A stretch of DNA of 64,000 nucleotides from NCBI RefSeq assembly GCF_048751585.1, contig NZ_JAZHOB010000001.1, forward strand, positions 558,001 through 622,000. The letters are read 5' to 3'. Positions 43,875 to 52,312 of the stretch are shown in pieces. The first letter of the stretch is position 1. Every line of letters starts with the position of its first letter. The notes below the pieces were generated by a model. The model worked only from the letters and a program-made list of their open reading frames with translations, had not been told where the DNA came from and did no database searches. The translations under genes were made by a program, and so were the position numbers. This DNA is from G025836975 sp048751585 (GTDB lineage Bacteria > Pseudomonadota > Gammaproteobacteria > Burkholderiales > Burkholderiaceae_B).

Positions 43875-44999
43875 TCAATGCACTTCAAACAAATAGCCCC
43901 ACAGCGCCATGATCCGGGGGGTCGAGAAACGATCCCGCACGTCCACGGCGCGCCGGGCGTAGGCCTCGCGCTGTTCCGGATGAGCCATCATATCGGACAG
44001 ATGCGCCGCCAGCGCTTCGCTGTCGCCGGCGGGACTGACCAGCACCCCGTCGATACCGTTGCGCACGATTTCGCGCGGGCCCGTTTCGCAATCGAAGGCG
44101 ACCGGCGCCAAGCCGCTGGCCATGGCCTCAAGCAAAGTGTTGGACAAGCCCTCGACCCGCGAGCTGAGCACATACAGGTCGGACTGCATATACCAGTCGG
44201 CCACATTACCCACCCTTCCCGGCATGCTGATGCGCTCGCCCAGGCCCGCCGCATCGATCTGATCCTGCAGCTCCGCCCGGCAATCGCCCTCGCCCAGGAT
44301 GATCAAGTCCCACTCGGGAAAATGCGCGGAGATTTCGTGAAAAGCGCGGATCAGTATGTCGAAGCCTTTATGAGGGTGCAGGCGTCCGACCGCCAGCACG
44401 CGGTAGCGGCCATTGCGGCGCGGCGGATCGATTACGGGCTCGGCGCTTTCCAGCGGCCAGCGCACGGCATTAGGAATGACGGTCAGGCGCGATCCGGGCA
44501 CATGCTTTTCCAGCCAGGAGGCCGTGCCCGACGTCAGGGCCACCACCGCGCTGGCCTGGGGGTAAGCCCAGCGGCGCAGCCGTTCCCATATCGCCGGCAA
44601 TTCCTGCGAAGGCGGATGCGTATGCTCGGTGGCGATGACCCGGCAGGGCTGCCCGCGCGCCGCCGCGATGGCCAGCACCGACGCCGTCGTCATCATGCCC
44701 AGCACAACGGTGGGGCGTTCGCGCTTGATCAGCCGGCGCAGGCTCCAGACGCGCCGCAGATTGGCCAGCGCGGCCGACAAGCGGCCGGCGCTGGGCGCCG
44801 CGGTCCCCAATGCATGGCGCGTTACCGCGGGGTGCAAGGGGTAGGCATCGGTGCTGGCGTCCGCCTGGGTGACCAGCGTAACGTTAAAGCCCCGCTGAAC
44901 CCAATAGGCGCTCAGGTCGGCCGCAACCCGCTCGGCTCCGCCCCCGCTGAGGGAATGGATGACGATCATGAGATGGGGCTTCTGGAAAGAATGACTCAA
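43875..44999 (-). CDS. GT4-family glycosyltransferase
   Basis: A 374-residue GT-B enzyme. Motifs are VIHSLSGGGAERVAADLS at the N-terminus, VLAVGRLHPHKGFDILIRAF and the EX7E motif SRVEGLSNTLLEAMASG, then DCETGPREIV. The annotated start is TTG at 44999 with AGG eight bases upstream; the ATG at 44969, ten codons later, is the alternative and begins the conserved fold. It lies 36 bases before asnB and 16 after the flippase gene. It probably adds one residue of the lipid-linked oligosaccharide on the cytoplasmic face. Confidence 0.9.
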   Translation of the reverse strand: MSHSFQKPHLMIVIHSLSGGGAERVAADLSAYWVQRGFNVTLVTQADASTDAYPLHPAVTRHALGTAAPSAGRLSAALANLRRVWSLRRLIKRERPTVVLGMMTTASVLAIAAARGQPCRVIATEHTHPPSQELPAIWERLRRWAYPQASAVVALTSGTASWLEKHVPGSRLTVIPNAVRWPLESAEPVIDPPRRNGRYRVLAVGRLHPHKGFDILIRAFHEISAHFPEWDLIILGEGDCRAELQDQIDAAGLGERISMPGRVGNVADWYMQSDLYVLSSRVEGLSNTLLEAMASGLAPVAFDCETGPREIVRNGIDGVLVSPAGDSEALAAHLSDMMAHPEQREAYARRAVDVRDRFSTPRIMALWGYLFEVH

Positions 45000-45015
45000 T
45001 GCAATACCTGTGTTT

Positions 45016-46371
45016 CTAAAGCGGATTGGATGCCGCCGGCGCGGCCGGCGGACGCAGCGCCACGACCACGTAGCAGGCGTACGACAAGGCGTACATCACG
45101 CTGGTCGCCAGCATGATGCCGGCCGGCCCCATCTGCGGAGCCAGGACCGGATTCAGCACGGCCTTGACGGCAAAGTTGGCCACCGCGATGGCGGCCATGA
45201 TGCGATAACGATTCTGGCTGGCCAGCAACTGCACCAGTATCAGGACTCCAAAATAAAAAGGCAGCTGCAGCAGGCCCCAGCGCAGCACCTGGGCCACCGC
45301 CTGGGTGTTTTGCGCCGTGAAAGCCCCGCGTTCGAACAGCAGTTCCACGCCCCAGGGCGCCAGCACCCATCCGGCCAGCGTAACCGCCGCACCCGCCGCC
45401 AGCATCAATACCGACCACTTCAGCGCGGTGGCGCGCGCCCGTTCCCGGTCTCCCCGGCTGTGGATGTCGGCCAGCACCGGCAAGGCTGCCCGCCCCACCG
45501 ATGCGGCGCCTACGCCAAGTATCAGGGACAGCAAGCGGCTGGCATAACCCAGCGTTGCATTGGCGTTGCTGCCCAGGTTGGCCGCGGTGTACTGATCGAT
45601 GGGCCCCACGAAGCTCATGGCCACCTGCCCCACCAGCATGATGCCGGCCGCCTTGACCAGCTCCGGCCAATGCGTCGAAGCCAGGCTCAGGCGCGGCCGC
45701 CCCCACATGCCGTCGGCCTTGGCCGCCAGCCAAAGCAGCCACACCGATTGAATCAGATAGCCGACCAGCGTACCCCACAACAAGGGGCCAATATTATCCA
45801 CGGTGGCGGCCAGCAGGACCCAGATCAATATGACCACCGCCGGGACGCTGTCCAGCAGGGTATTGATGTGGCGTTCATGCGCGCGCAAGCGCGCGGCACT
45901 GATGCCCGTCATCAGGGTCAGCAGGGCCGCCGGCGCAAAGGCGAAGGTCAGCTCTCGGCTCATGCGCCGGGCTTCAGGCGTCAGCCCTTGTCCGGCGAAA
46001 TCGAGCACCCAGGGCCAGGCCACATAAGTGGCAACCGCCAGCAAGGTGCCCGCCGCAATGATCCAGCCTTGCAGCTCGCCCAGAAAACGCGCGCGGCCGG
46101 CGCGGGCTTCGCGGCGTGTACGCACCAGCACCGGAATCAGCACGACTGACAGCGCGCCCACGATGGTAACGGGCAGCCAGTTCGCCATGGTCATGGTGAA
46201 CTGGTAGGCATCCACCGCATCGCTGATGCCGTAGCGGTAGGCCACCGCCATTTCCTTGAACGCGCCCGCTGCCTTGCCCAGCAGCAGGAAAAACGCCACG
46301 CGCATCGCACCTTGTGCAATGCGCTTGTGATCGGAGTGCAGACTGGAAAGCCGCCGCGCCAGAGTTTTCAA
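45016..46371 (-). CDS. MurJ-like polysaccharide/lipid-linked oligosaccharide flippase
   Basis: A 451-residue membrane protein with about 12-14 helices of the MviN/MurJ branch of the MOP superfamily. The early motif AGAFKEMAVAYRYGISDAVDAY and the mid-protein ASRLLSLILGVGAASVGRAALPVLA are typical. A chromosomal MurJ for peptidoglycan is usually elsewhere, so this copy within a sugar cluster probably flips the completed oligosaccharide-lipid, replacing Wzx. The start is uncertain: TTG at 46371, next to the epimerase stop, or ATG at 46305 preceded by AAGGTGCG. Both leave the membrane core intact. Confidence 0.85.
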   Translation of the reverse strand: MKTLARRLSSLHSDHKRIAQGAMRVAFFLLLGKAAGAFKEMAVAYRYGISDAVDAYQFTMTMANWLPVTIVGALSVVLIPVLVRTRREARAGRARFLGELQGWIIAAGTLLAVATYVAWPWVLDFAGQGLTPEARRMSRELTFAFAPAALLTLMTGISAARLRAHERHINTLLDSVPAVVILIWVLLAATVDNIGPLLWGTLVGYLIQSVWLLWLAAKADGMWGRPRLSLASTHWPELVKAAGIMLVGQVAMSFVGPIDQYTAANLGSNANATLGYASRLLSLILGVGAASVGRAALPVLADIHSRGDRERARATALKWSVLMLAAGAAVTLAGWVLAPWGVELLFERGAFTAQNTQAVAQVLRWGLLQLPFYFGVLILVQLLASQNRYRIMAAIAVANFAVKAVLNPVLAPQMGPAGIMLATSVMYALSYACYVVVALRPPAAPAASNPL

Positions 46372-46372
46372 G

Positions 46373-47398
46373 TCAACGCAAGAATTGCGTATACCAGGGC
46401 ATGGACACTTCCAGCCCCTGCACGATGTTGTGCATGGGCTCGTACCCCAGCAATTGCTTCGCCTTGCTGATGTCCGCCTGGGAATGCCGCACGTCGCCGG
46501 CGCGGAAATCGCCGTAAACGGGCTGCTTGTCGTACACGATGCCGTTGTTGCCCAGCGCCTGGGCCAGGTAGTTGAACAGCTCGTTCAGGCTGGTACGGGC
46601 GTTGTAGGCCACGTTGTACACCTGGTTCACGCCGTCAGGCTGGGCCAGCGCCGCCAGGATGTTGGCCTGGACCACGTTGTCGATAAAGCAGAAGTCGCGG
46701 CTGGTCTCGCCGTCGCCGTTCACCATCACGTCTTCGCCGCGTATCATGGCCGCGATCCACTTTGGAATGACGGCGGCATAGGCGCCATTGGGATCCTGGC
46801 GCTTGCCGAACACATTGAAGTAGCGCAACCCGATGCTGCCGAATCCATAGGCGCGCGCAAAGACGTCGGCATACAGTTCGTTGACATACTTGGTGACGGC
46901 ATAAGGCGACAGCGGCCGGCCTATGCGGTCTTCCACCTTGGGCAGGGCCTCGTGATCGCCGTAGGTCGAACTGGAGGCCGCATACACGAAGGACTGGACC
47001 TGCTGGTCGCGCGCGGCGACCAGCATGTTCAGGAAACCGTCGATATTGACGCCGTTGCTTGTAATGGGGTCCTTCAGTGAACGGGGCACGGAACCCAGCG
47101 CCGCCTGGTGCAGGACATGGTCCACGCCGGATACCGCCTTGCGGCAGGTGTCCAGATCGCGGATGTCGCCTTCATGAAACACGAAATTGGCCCACTGGGC
47201 CGGCGCGACGGTCTTCCGGACTTCATCCAGATTGTATTGATGCCCGGTCGCGAAATTGTCCAGCCCCACCACCTTCTGGTCCATGAGCAGCAGGGATTCC
47301 AACAGATTGGAACCGATGAAGCCGGCGCAGCCCGTGATCAGCCAGGTCTTGGGTTCGGACTGCAGTCCGGCGGTTACTTCCTGATAGCGCGTAGTCAT
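46373..47398 (-). CDS. wbpP: UDP-N-acetylglucosamine 4-epimerase (WbpP-like)
   Basis: A 341-residue short-chain epimerase, the same length as P. aeruginosa WbpP. It has the NAD motif GCAGFIG (23-29), VDHVLHQAALGSVPRS and the catalytic Tyr166 and Lys170 in SPYAVTK, at the residue numbers reported for WbpP. It converts UDP-GlcNAc to UDP-GalNAc, the precursor of UDP-GalNAcA made by the neighbouring dehydrogenase. A strong GGGGG site precedes the ATG at 47398. It is 14 bases after the dehydrogenase gene in one operon. Confidence 0.93.
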   Translation of the reverse strand: MTTRYQEVTAGLQSEPKTWLITGCAGFIGSNLLESLLLMDQKVVGLDNFATGHQYNLDEVRKTVAPAQWANFVFHEGDIRDLDTCRKAVSGVDHVLHQAALGSVPRSLKDPITSNGVNIDGFLNMLVAARDQQVQSFVYAASSSTYGDHEALPKVEDRIGRPLSPYAVTKYVNELYADVFARAYGFGSIGLRYFNVFGKRQDPNGAYAAVIPKWIAAMIRGEDVMVNGDGETSRDFCFIDNVVQANILAALAQPDGVNQVYNVAYNARTSLNELFNYLAQALGNNGIVYDKQPVYGDFRAGDVRHSQADISKAKQLLGYEPMHNIVQGLEVSMPWYTQFLR

Positions 47399-47412
47399 AA
47401 ATCCCCCTTCTC

Positions 47413-48687
47413 TTACAGCCGCAGATCGGATTCATCGGCGGCCAGCACGTACTTCAGGTCGTACAGCACGTGATCGGACTTGCCCAGGGCGCGAATGGCC
47501 TGGCAGCCCATGGCGACGAACTGTTGATGGGACACTGCCAGGATGATGCCGTCGTAGGAACCCGCTTTCGGGCTGTCGATCGGCGTGATGCCGTACTCGT
47601 GCACCGCTTCGTCCGCATCCACCCATGGATCATAGACGTCTACGTCGATGTTGTATTCGCCCAGCTCGCGCACGATGTCCACGATCCGGGTATTACGCAG
47701 GTCGGGGCAGTTTTCCTTGAAGGCCAGGCCCATGACCAGCACCTTGGAGCCCTGCACCTGTATGCGCCGCTTCGTCATGGTCTTGACCAATTGCGATACG
47801 ACATAGCCGCCCATGGAATCATTGAGCCGCCGGCCCGCCAGGATGATTTCCGGGTGATAGCCGATGGCTTGCGCCTTGTGGGTCAGGTAATAAGGATCGA
47901 CGCCTATGCAGTGGCCGCCGACCAGGCCTGGGCGAAAGGGCAGGAAATTCCATTTGGTGCCGGCCGCTTCCAGCACCGCCTGGGTGTCGATGCCCATTCG
48001 GTTGAAAATCAGCGCCAGCTCGTTGATCAGCGCGATATTGACGTCCCGCTGCGTGTTCTCGATGACCTTGGCCGCCTCGGCCACGCGTATCGACGGCGCC
48101 TTGTGCGTACCCGCCACGATGATCTGGCCATACAGTTCGTCGACCAGGTCGGCGATTTGCGGCGTGGAACCCGATGTGACTTTCTTGATGGTGGAGACGC
48201 GGTGCGCCTTGTCGCCGGGATTGATGCGCTCGGGACTGTAGCCCGCGAAAAAATCCTCGTTGAAACGCAGGCCTGAAACGCGCTCGAGCACCGGCACGCA
48301 CACTTCCTCGGTCGCGCCGGGATAAACGGTGGATTCGTAGATCACGATATCGCCCCGCTTGAGGACTTTGCCTATGGTCTCGCTGGCGCGCACCAGGGGC
48401 GTCAGGTCGGGCTGCTTGTATTCGTCTATGGGCGTGGGCACAGTCACGATGAACACATTGGCCCGCGCCAGGTGTTCCGCCTCGTGGCTGAATTCCAGCT
48501 TCCCGGCCTGGCGAAGTTCATCGGGCTCCACTTCCAGCGTGTGGTCGCGGCCTTCCTTCAGCTCCGCGATGCGGCGGGCATTGATATCGAAGCCCAGCAC
48601 CGAGCGCTTCTTGCCGAACTCCACTGCCAGAGGCAGGCCCACGTAGCCCAAACCGACTACTGCAAGTTTCACATCTTGAATTTGCAA
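47413..48687 (-). CDS. wbpO: UDP-N-acetyl-D-galactosamine dehydrogenase (WbpO/TviB-like)
   Basis: A 424-residue nucleotide-sugar 6-dehydrogenase. The NAD motif VVGLGYVGLPLA is at the N-terminus, VPTPIDEYKQPDLTP and ESTVYPGATEEVC follow, and the catalytic cysteine lies in GGHCIGVDPYYL. The C-terminal GLAFKENCPDLRNT is shared with TviB and WbpO, which oxidise UDP-GalNAc to UDP-GalNAcA. Translation appears to start at TTG (48687), preceded by GGGAG at a normal distance; no ATG gives the full dinucleotide fold. With WbpP it makes the uronic-acid donor for this cluster. Confidence 0.92.
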   Translation of the reverse strand: MQIQDVKLAVVGLGYVGLPLAVEFGKKRSVLGFDINARRIAELKEGRDHTLEVEPDELRQAGKLEFSHEAEHLARANVFIVTVPTPIDEYKQPDLTPLVRASETIGKVLKRGDIVIYESTVYPGATEEVCVPVLERVSGLRFNEDFFAGYSPERINPGDKAHRVSTIKKVTSGSTPQIADLVDELYGQIIVAGTHKAPSIRVAEAAKVIENTQRDVNIALINELALIFNRMGIDTQAVLEAAGTKWNFLPFRPGLVGGHCIGVDPYYLTHKAQAIGYHPEIILAGRRLNDSMGGYVVSQLVKTMTKRRIQVQGSKVLVMGLAFKENCPDLRNTRIVDIVRELGEYNIDVDVYDPWVDADEAVHEYGITPIDSPKAGSYDGIILAVSHQQFVAMGCQAIRALGKSDHVLYDLKYVLAADESDLRL

Positions 48688-48743
48688 CTTGAATCTCCCA
48701 CGCTATACGCCAAAAAAGAAGAAAGTTTATTTACGAACAAGCG

Positions 48744-49883
48744 CTACTTGTGACGATTATCGCGCCCCAGCGAAGGCAATAACAGCCATGCGGGGCGCCG
48801 CCATGAAACCAGGCGGGAATACAGCCACAGATAGACCGAGGAAAAAACCACCAGGCTGGCGCAAAGAGCCCAGGCGTTATCCCACCATATGGTCGCGGGC
48901 ACCAGGCCGATAAGGGCCAGCACCCAAAGATAAGGAGAGGTCATCGCGTTGCACAGCGCCGGCACCGCATGGCGCCGATCCCGGCTGAAGGTAACGCGGA
49001 CCAGGCGCCGGAAAACCAATTGATGCAGATGCAGCGCATCGGGCTGATCCACCGGCGTGCCGCGCTTGAAGCGGCGGCGCCAGATGGAAAACAGGGTTTC
49101 AAACACCGGATAGAACAATACGGCCAGCGCGTAGAAAGGCGACACGCTGGGATTGCGCACCACCAGTTGCACAGCGAGTTCCGCCAGCATGAATCCCAGG
49201 AAGTAGGCCCCGCCATCGCCCAGAAAAACACGGCCGAAAGGGAAGTTCCAGACCAGGAAGCCCAGCGTCGCCGAAGCAAGCGCGGCGGAGATCAGGAAAA
49301 TGGGGATGTCCTGGACCTGTAGGGCAACCAGCGCCAGCGACAAGGCCATGAGCGTGGCGATCATGCCCGCCAGGCCATTCATGCCGTCCACGATATTCAA
49401 GGCATGGGTGCAGCCCCCGACCGCGATCATGGTGAACAACAGGGATACCGGCCAGTACGAAAGAATCCAGTCGGCCCAGGACAGGCCCACGCGCGACACG
49501 CCGCCCAACAGCCACCAGGCGATGGCGGCGGAGGCAAAGGCGGCCAAAAGGCGCTTTCCGGAACCGACGTCCTTGGTGATGTCCTCCAGCAGGCCGGCCA
49601 CGAATACCGGCATCGCCGCGATAAACAATACCGGCCACAGCCAGGTCAGCGTCATATTGCTGGGACCCAGCACCAGCAGGCCCGCCAGACTGCCGGCCAG
49701 CACAGCCAGCCCGCCCACGCGCGGGGCGGCGCGCGAATGAGTGGCCTGCGGCTTGTTCATGTCGGAATCGCCGGTGAACATCCCGTGCCAGCGCTCCGAA
49801 GCGACAATCAATCCGCCCACCATGAACGCCACAATACAGATGTAAAACCAGGTGAACGATTCCCAGGCTTGAGGAGAAATCAC
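48744..49883 (-). CDS. WecA/WbpL-type undecaprenyl-phosphate N-acetylhexosamine-1-phosphate transferase
   Basis: A 379-residue integral membrane enzyme of the MraY/WecA family, which starts oligosaccharide synthesis on undecaprenyl phosphate. Signatures are PRVGGLAVLAGSLAG, the aspartates of GLLEDITKD, NIVDGMNGLAG, the FLGDGGAYFLGF loop and the HLHQLVFRRL cytoplasmic motif. About ten helices are visible. It starts with GTG at 49883 after AGGG. As the first gene of the operon it lies next to the only long intergenic gap, where the operon promoter should be. P. aeruginosa WbpL is the functional comparison. Confidence 0.92.
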   Translation of the reverse strand: MISPQAWESFTWFYICIVAFMVGGLIVASERWHGMFTGDSDMNKPQATHSRAAPRVGGLAVLAGSLAGLLVLGPSNMTLTWLWPVLFIAAMPVFVAGLLEDITKDVGSGKRLLAAFASAAIAWWLLGGVSRVGLSWADWILSYWPVSLLFTMIAVGGCTHALNIVDGMNGLAGMIATLMALSLALVALQVQDIPIFLISAALASATLGFLVWNFPFGRVFLGDGGAYFLGFMLAELAVQLVVRNPSVSPFYALAVLFYPVFETLFSIWRRRFKRGTPVDQPDALHLHQLVFRRLVRVTFSRDRRHAVPALCNAMTSPYLWVLALIGLVPATIWWDNAWALCASLVVFSSVYLWLYSRLVSWRRPAWLLLPSLGRDNRHK

Positions 49884-50022
49884 AAAATCCCTATTAACAA
49901 TGGTAGCTTCAACATTATCGGGCCAAGCTGTAACAAGGCCTCCGATTTGCCCGTAACAACTGCAACAAGAAATATAAGCACGAATCGGCGCCGATGCCTA
50001 TCGGCCAAAGTGGTACACGGGC
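49884..50022 (-). promoter_or_regulatory. Presumed promoter region of the polysaccharide operon
   Basis: These 139 bases lie between the GTG start of the WecA-like gene and the small-RNA terminator. The operon of eight genes has no other upstream gap of this size, so its promoter should be here. The stretch is A/T-richer than its surroundings and has TTGTTA and GATAAT, but with spacing too short for a standard sigma-70 promoter. No precise site is assigned. Confidence 0.35.
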
Positions 50023-50064
50023 AAAAAAAATAAAAAAAAAGCCCGAGATCTTACGATCTCGGGC
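50023..50064 (-). terminator. Strong Rho-independent terminator of the small RNA
   Basis: On the minus strand a perfect 10-base stem GCCCGAGATC / GATCTCGGGC closes a GUAA tetraloop (GNRA type) and is followed by nine T residues, an A and eight more T. Its orientation ends a minus-strand transcript that begins about 120 bases upstream. Confidence 0.92.
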
Positions 50065-50183
50065 TAAATCCACCAAAGGAGGAGGGTGGAGGAGACAACC
50101 TTGGCATGTCGGGCTGCTAAAGCGCTGGGCTTGAGACCGTGTGATTGGGGTTTTCCCTCTGCAATCACGTTTCGACATCCGAT
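50032..50183 (-). ncRNA. Candidate small regulatory RNA with CCUCC motifs in a hairpin loop
   Basis: A sigma-70 promoter at 50190-50218 and a strong terminator at 50023-50064 delimit a transcript of about 150 bases. Predicted structure: ATGTCG (50178-50173) pairs with CGACAT (50111-50106), enclosing a hairpin of GTGATTG with CAATCAC. Next, CCAAGG pairs with CCTTTGG (one bulge), presenting a 19-base loop (50098-50080) that contains CUCCUCC and CCCUCCU, complementary to Shine-Dalgarno sequences. A terminator hairpin with GUAA tetraloop ends it. Loops of this type recall the CCUCC-bearing cuckoo/CcsR RNAs of alphaproteobacteria; homology to any known family could not be checked. Translation is unlikely: the first ATG is about five bases from the 5' end with no ribosome site. 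Confidence 0.75.
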
Positions 50184-50189
50184 AACTAA

Positions 50190-50218
50190 AGTATATAGCG
50201 TTCTTTTGTGCGATGCAA
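50190..50218 (-). promoter_or_regulatory. Sigma-70 promoter of the small RNA
   Basis: On the minus strand TTGCAT (50218-50213), a 17-base spacer and TATACT (50195-50190). Both hexamers are close to consensus and the spacing is optimal. The start point is expected near A at 50183. It lies immediately after a likely coq7 terminator, supporting an independent transcription unit. Confidence 0.75.
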
Positions 50219-50221
50219 GAT

Positions 50222-50264
50222 AAAAAGCCGGAAAAACTGTAACTCAGCTACTTTGTGGCTTTTT
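50222..50264 (-). terminator. Possible coq7 terminator
   Basis: On the minus strand AAAAAGCC and GGCTTTTT pair around a 27-base loop, and the second arm ends in a T-run. It lies about 100 bases past the coq7 stop codon and directly upstream of the small-RNA promoter. The long loop makes it weaker than a classic terminator. Confidence 0.45.
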
Positions 50265-50364
50265 TCATACTGTCATTCGTACTATGCCACAGCTAAAAAC
50301 GGAAAGGGGTAATTAAGTGTTAACCCTTGCCCTCGCACTCTGTTACAAAGCCGTCCCGCAAAAT

Positions 50365-51054
50365 CTAGATCCGGTACGCCGTGGTGGTCATGACCTTGGA
50401 CATGGCCTTCATGGCGAGCCGGACCGGTCCGGGCAGCTTATGCGCGCCATGCGTTTCGGCCGTATTGCGATGGCTGATTTCATCGTCGCGCATTTGCGTC
50501 ACGATGTCGCGTGAGCGTTTATCCGCAAGCGGAAGCTCGCTTAAATGCCGGTCAAGATGCTGTTCGACCTGTTTTTCCGTCTCGGCCATGAATCCCAGGT
50601 TCCTGCCCACCCCCGCCCTGCCGGCCAGCACTCCCAACGAGAACGAACCGGCGTACCACAGGGGATTCAACAAACTTGGGCGGCTTTGCAGTTCCTGCAG
50701 GCGGTCCCGGCACCACGCCAGATGGTCGACCTCTTCGGAAGCCGCCCCATGCAAGACTCCCCGAATTGATGCATCGCGGCAAAACAAAGCCTGACCGCGA
50801 TACAGCGCCTGGGCGCATATTTCTCCGACATGGTTTACCCGCATAAGACCGGCGGCGTGCTTTTGCTCGGCCGGCGACAGCGCCGCAGACCCTTCGCCGG
50901 ACAAGGGAAGCTTGCCCGCGGGATTGGGGCGGCTGGCATGCACGGAGCCATCCAGCACCTGAACCGCGCGCCCCGCCTCGGACAGAATCCGATCCACTAC
51001 GCCCATGCGCCGCGAAAAACCAGAATTGGCGTTCAATGTATTTTGCTTGTCCAT
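50365..51054 (-). CDS. coq7: Demethoxyubiquinone hydroxylase Coq7
   Basis: A 229-residue di-iron monooxygenase that hydroxylates 2-polyprenyl-3-methyl-6-methoxybenzoquinone in ubiquinone synthesis. Iron ligands are provided by glutamates and histidines in RVNHVGEICAQALY, ASEEVDHLAWC and DDEISHRNTAETHGA, the paired ExxH motifs of the ferritin-like fold. Length is typical (about 210-230) for the bacterial Coq7 form. A respiratory oxidase operon lies just upstream, a sensible functional neighbour. An inverted repeat follows the gene. Confidence 0.96.
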   Translation of the reverse strand: MDKQNTLNANSGFSRRMGVVDRILSEAGRAVQVLDGSVHASRPNPAGKLPLSGEGSAALSPAEQKHAAGLMRVNHVGEICAQALYRGQALFCRDASIRGVLHGAASEEVDHLAWCRDRLQELQSRPSLLNPLWYAGSFSLGVLAGRAGVGRNLGFMAETEKQVEQHLDRHLSELPLADKRSRDIVTQMRDDEISHRNTAETHGAHKLPGPVRLAMKAMSKVMTTTAYRI

Positions 51055-51079
51055 TGTCTTCTATCGTGCTCCGTGTAAA

Positions 51080-51673
51080 TCACTGCCGCAAGAATCGCCG
51101 TATGCGCCGGCGCTCCGCGATCAACCAGGCCAATGGTACAAGCACAGCGACGGCCACCAGCCCCCTTCCCGCCATCTCCTGATCGCTCAGCAGGTAAAAA
51201 TTGCAGAGCCGCTCTGGATTGTCCTGGTAGAGCAGGCCGGCGATCGCCGTCATCCAGGAAAAATTACCCAAAAAAAACAGGTCTATCACGCTATTGCTTC
51301 GGCGCAGGGAATCGTACAGCGCCATTCCCGCAATAAACAGGCCCAGGTACTTCAAGCCATGGGCCGGTACTGAAACCAGAACCTGATCCAGCGAACTGGG
51401 TATCATCCAGTAGGCGGCAACGAACGTGCATAGCAGCAGCCCGGGTATTCCGTACTCATTATATTTCGCATAATGTTCGCGCAGGCGCCCAAGGCGTCCC
51501 GCCTCGCCGATGCCGCCGGAAAAAAGCGCGCTGGCGGCCAGGATGCCCGAAACCAAAATCAGGGGAATATGCAGCAGCATATGCAGGCTCATGCTGCGCG
51601 TCAGGAAGGGGTCGAGCGCCACGGCAAGCAGCAATACCGCCGCGCTGGCCAGGGCACGGACACGAGCCGTCAT
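51080..51673 (-). CDS. CtaG-like membrane protein of the oxidase cluster
   Basis: A 197-residue protein with about six hydrophobic helices. HMLLHIPLILVSG near residues 31-43 has two spaced histidines reminiscent of the caa3-type CtaG family, whose members help assemble haem-copper oxidases. The C-terminus is strongly basic (RRRIRRFLR). The start overlaps the SCO stop by four bases, so it belongs to the oxidase operon. Similarity to CtaG is only partial by eye. It may be a diverged assembly factor or an uncharacterised subunit. Confidence 0.65.
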   Translation of the reverse strand: MTARVRALASAAVLLLAVALDPFLTRSMSLHMLLHIPLILVSGILAASALFSGGIGEAGRLGRLREHYAKYNEYGIPGLLLCTFVAAYWMIPSSLDQVLVSVPAHGLKYLGLFIAGMALYDSLRRSNSVIDLFFLGNFSWMTAIAGLLYQDNPERLCNFYLLSDQEMAGRGLVAVAVLVPLAWLIAERRRIRRFLRQ

Positions 51674-52299
51674 TGCACCGTCCCTACGCCGCGAATCCGG
51701 GCCGAGACATCATCCAGCAGGCCGGCGGCATCGCCGATATCCACTATGCGGGCCAGCTGTCCCTCAGGCGTCACCACATGATAGGCCGCATTGTGCTCGT
51801 ACTGTCCCAAGGGAGCCGGCACCACCACGATGCCGAAGGCATCAAGCAGCGCCTTGCGCTCTTCCGCGTCGGCAATGCCGGCAAACTGCCAGATGCCGGG
51901 CTGCGCCCGCATGCGGGCGGCGTAACGCGCCAGGTCGTCAGACGTATCGGCGGGATCGAAGCTAAGGCTGATGATGCGGACGCGGTCCGACAGTCCGCCT
52001 TGCTGGATGGCGTCTTGCAACTGCTGGAATTCGCCGCCCATGGCCAGGCAAATCGAGAAGCACCGCGTGTACATGAAGTTGACGATGGCGATGCGGCCGT
52101 CTTCGCGCAAGGCCTGCAGAAACGGGGCGCTTACGCCGGCGCTCATACGCAGGGCCGCATCGGGCAGCGCCTTGGGATGCCGCGCAATGTCGGCGCGCCG
52201 CGCCGCTTCGGTGGTCAGCACGGTAAAGCCGTCGGTCTGGAAGCATAGGGCGCCAACGCCCAGTACGCCGACCATCAACACGGCCAGGAGCAATTTCAT
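51670..52299 (-). CDS. SCO-family copper chaperone
   Basis: A 209-residue thioredoxin-fold protein with an N-terminal membrane anchor (about 4-20). The copper-binding CFSIC (CxxxC) and the distal histidine in AAYHVVTPEG are conserved. SCO proteins deliver copper to terminal oxidases or reduce the copper site. They are typical of aa3 oxidases, which have CuA, but some act in cbb3 assembly, as its location directly downstream of the cbb3 genes suggests. Only 13 bases separate it from the cytochrome c gene. Confidence 0.88.
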   Translation of the reverse strand: MKLLLAVLMVGVLGVGALCFQTDGFTVLTTEAARRADIARHPKALPDAALRMSAGVSAPFLQALREDGRIAIVNFMYTRCFSICLAMGGEFQQLQDAIQQGGLSDRVRIISLSFDPADTSDDLARYAARMRAQPGIWQFAGIADAEERKALLDAFGIVVVPAPLGQYEHNAAYHVVTPEGQLARIVDIGDAAGLLDDVSARIRGVGTVQ

Positions 52300-52312
52300 G
52301 TGGAGCCGCCGC

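Noticed and set aside
50101..50120. Plus-strand small peptide after AGGAGG-like sequences at 50078-50095
   Set aside because: The ATG at 50106 is followed by a stop after four codons; the purine-rich run is better explained as the complement of the small-RNA loop.
49915..50178. 87-codon minus-strand reading frame through the small-RNA region
   Set aside because: It reads through the terminator hairpin and poly-T tract, starts about five bases from the predicted RNA 5' end and has no ribosome-binding site.
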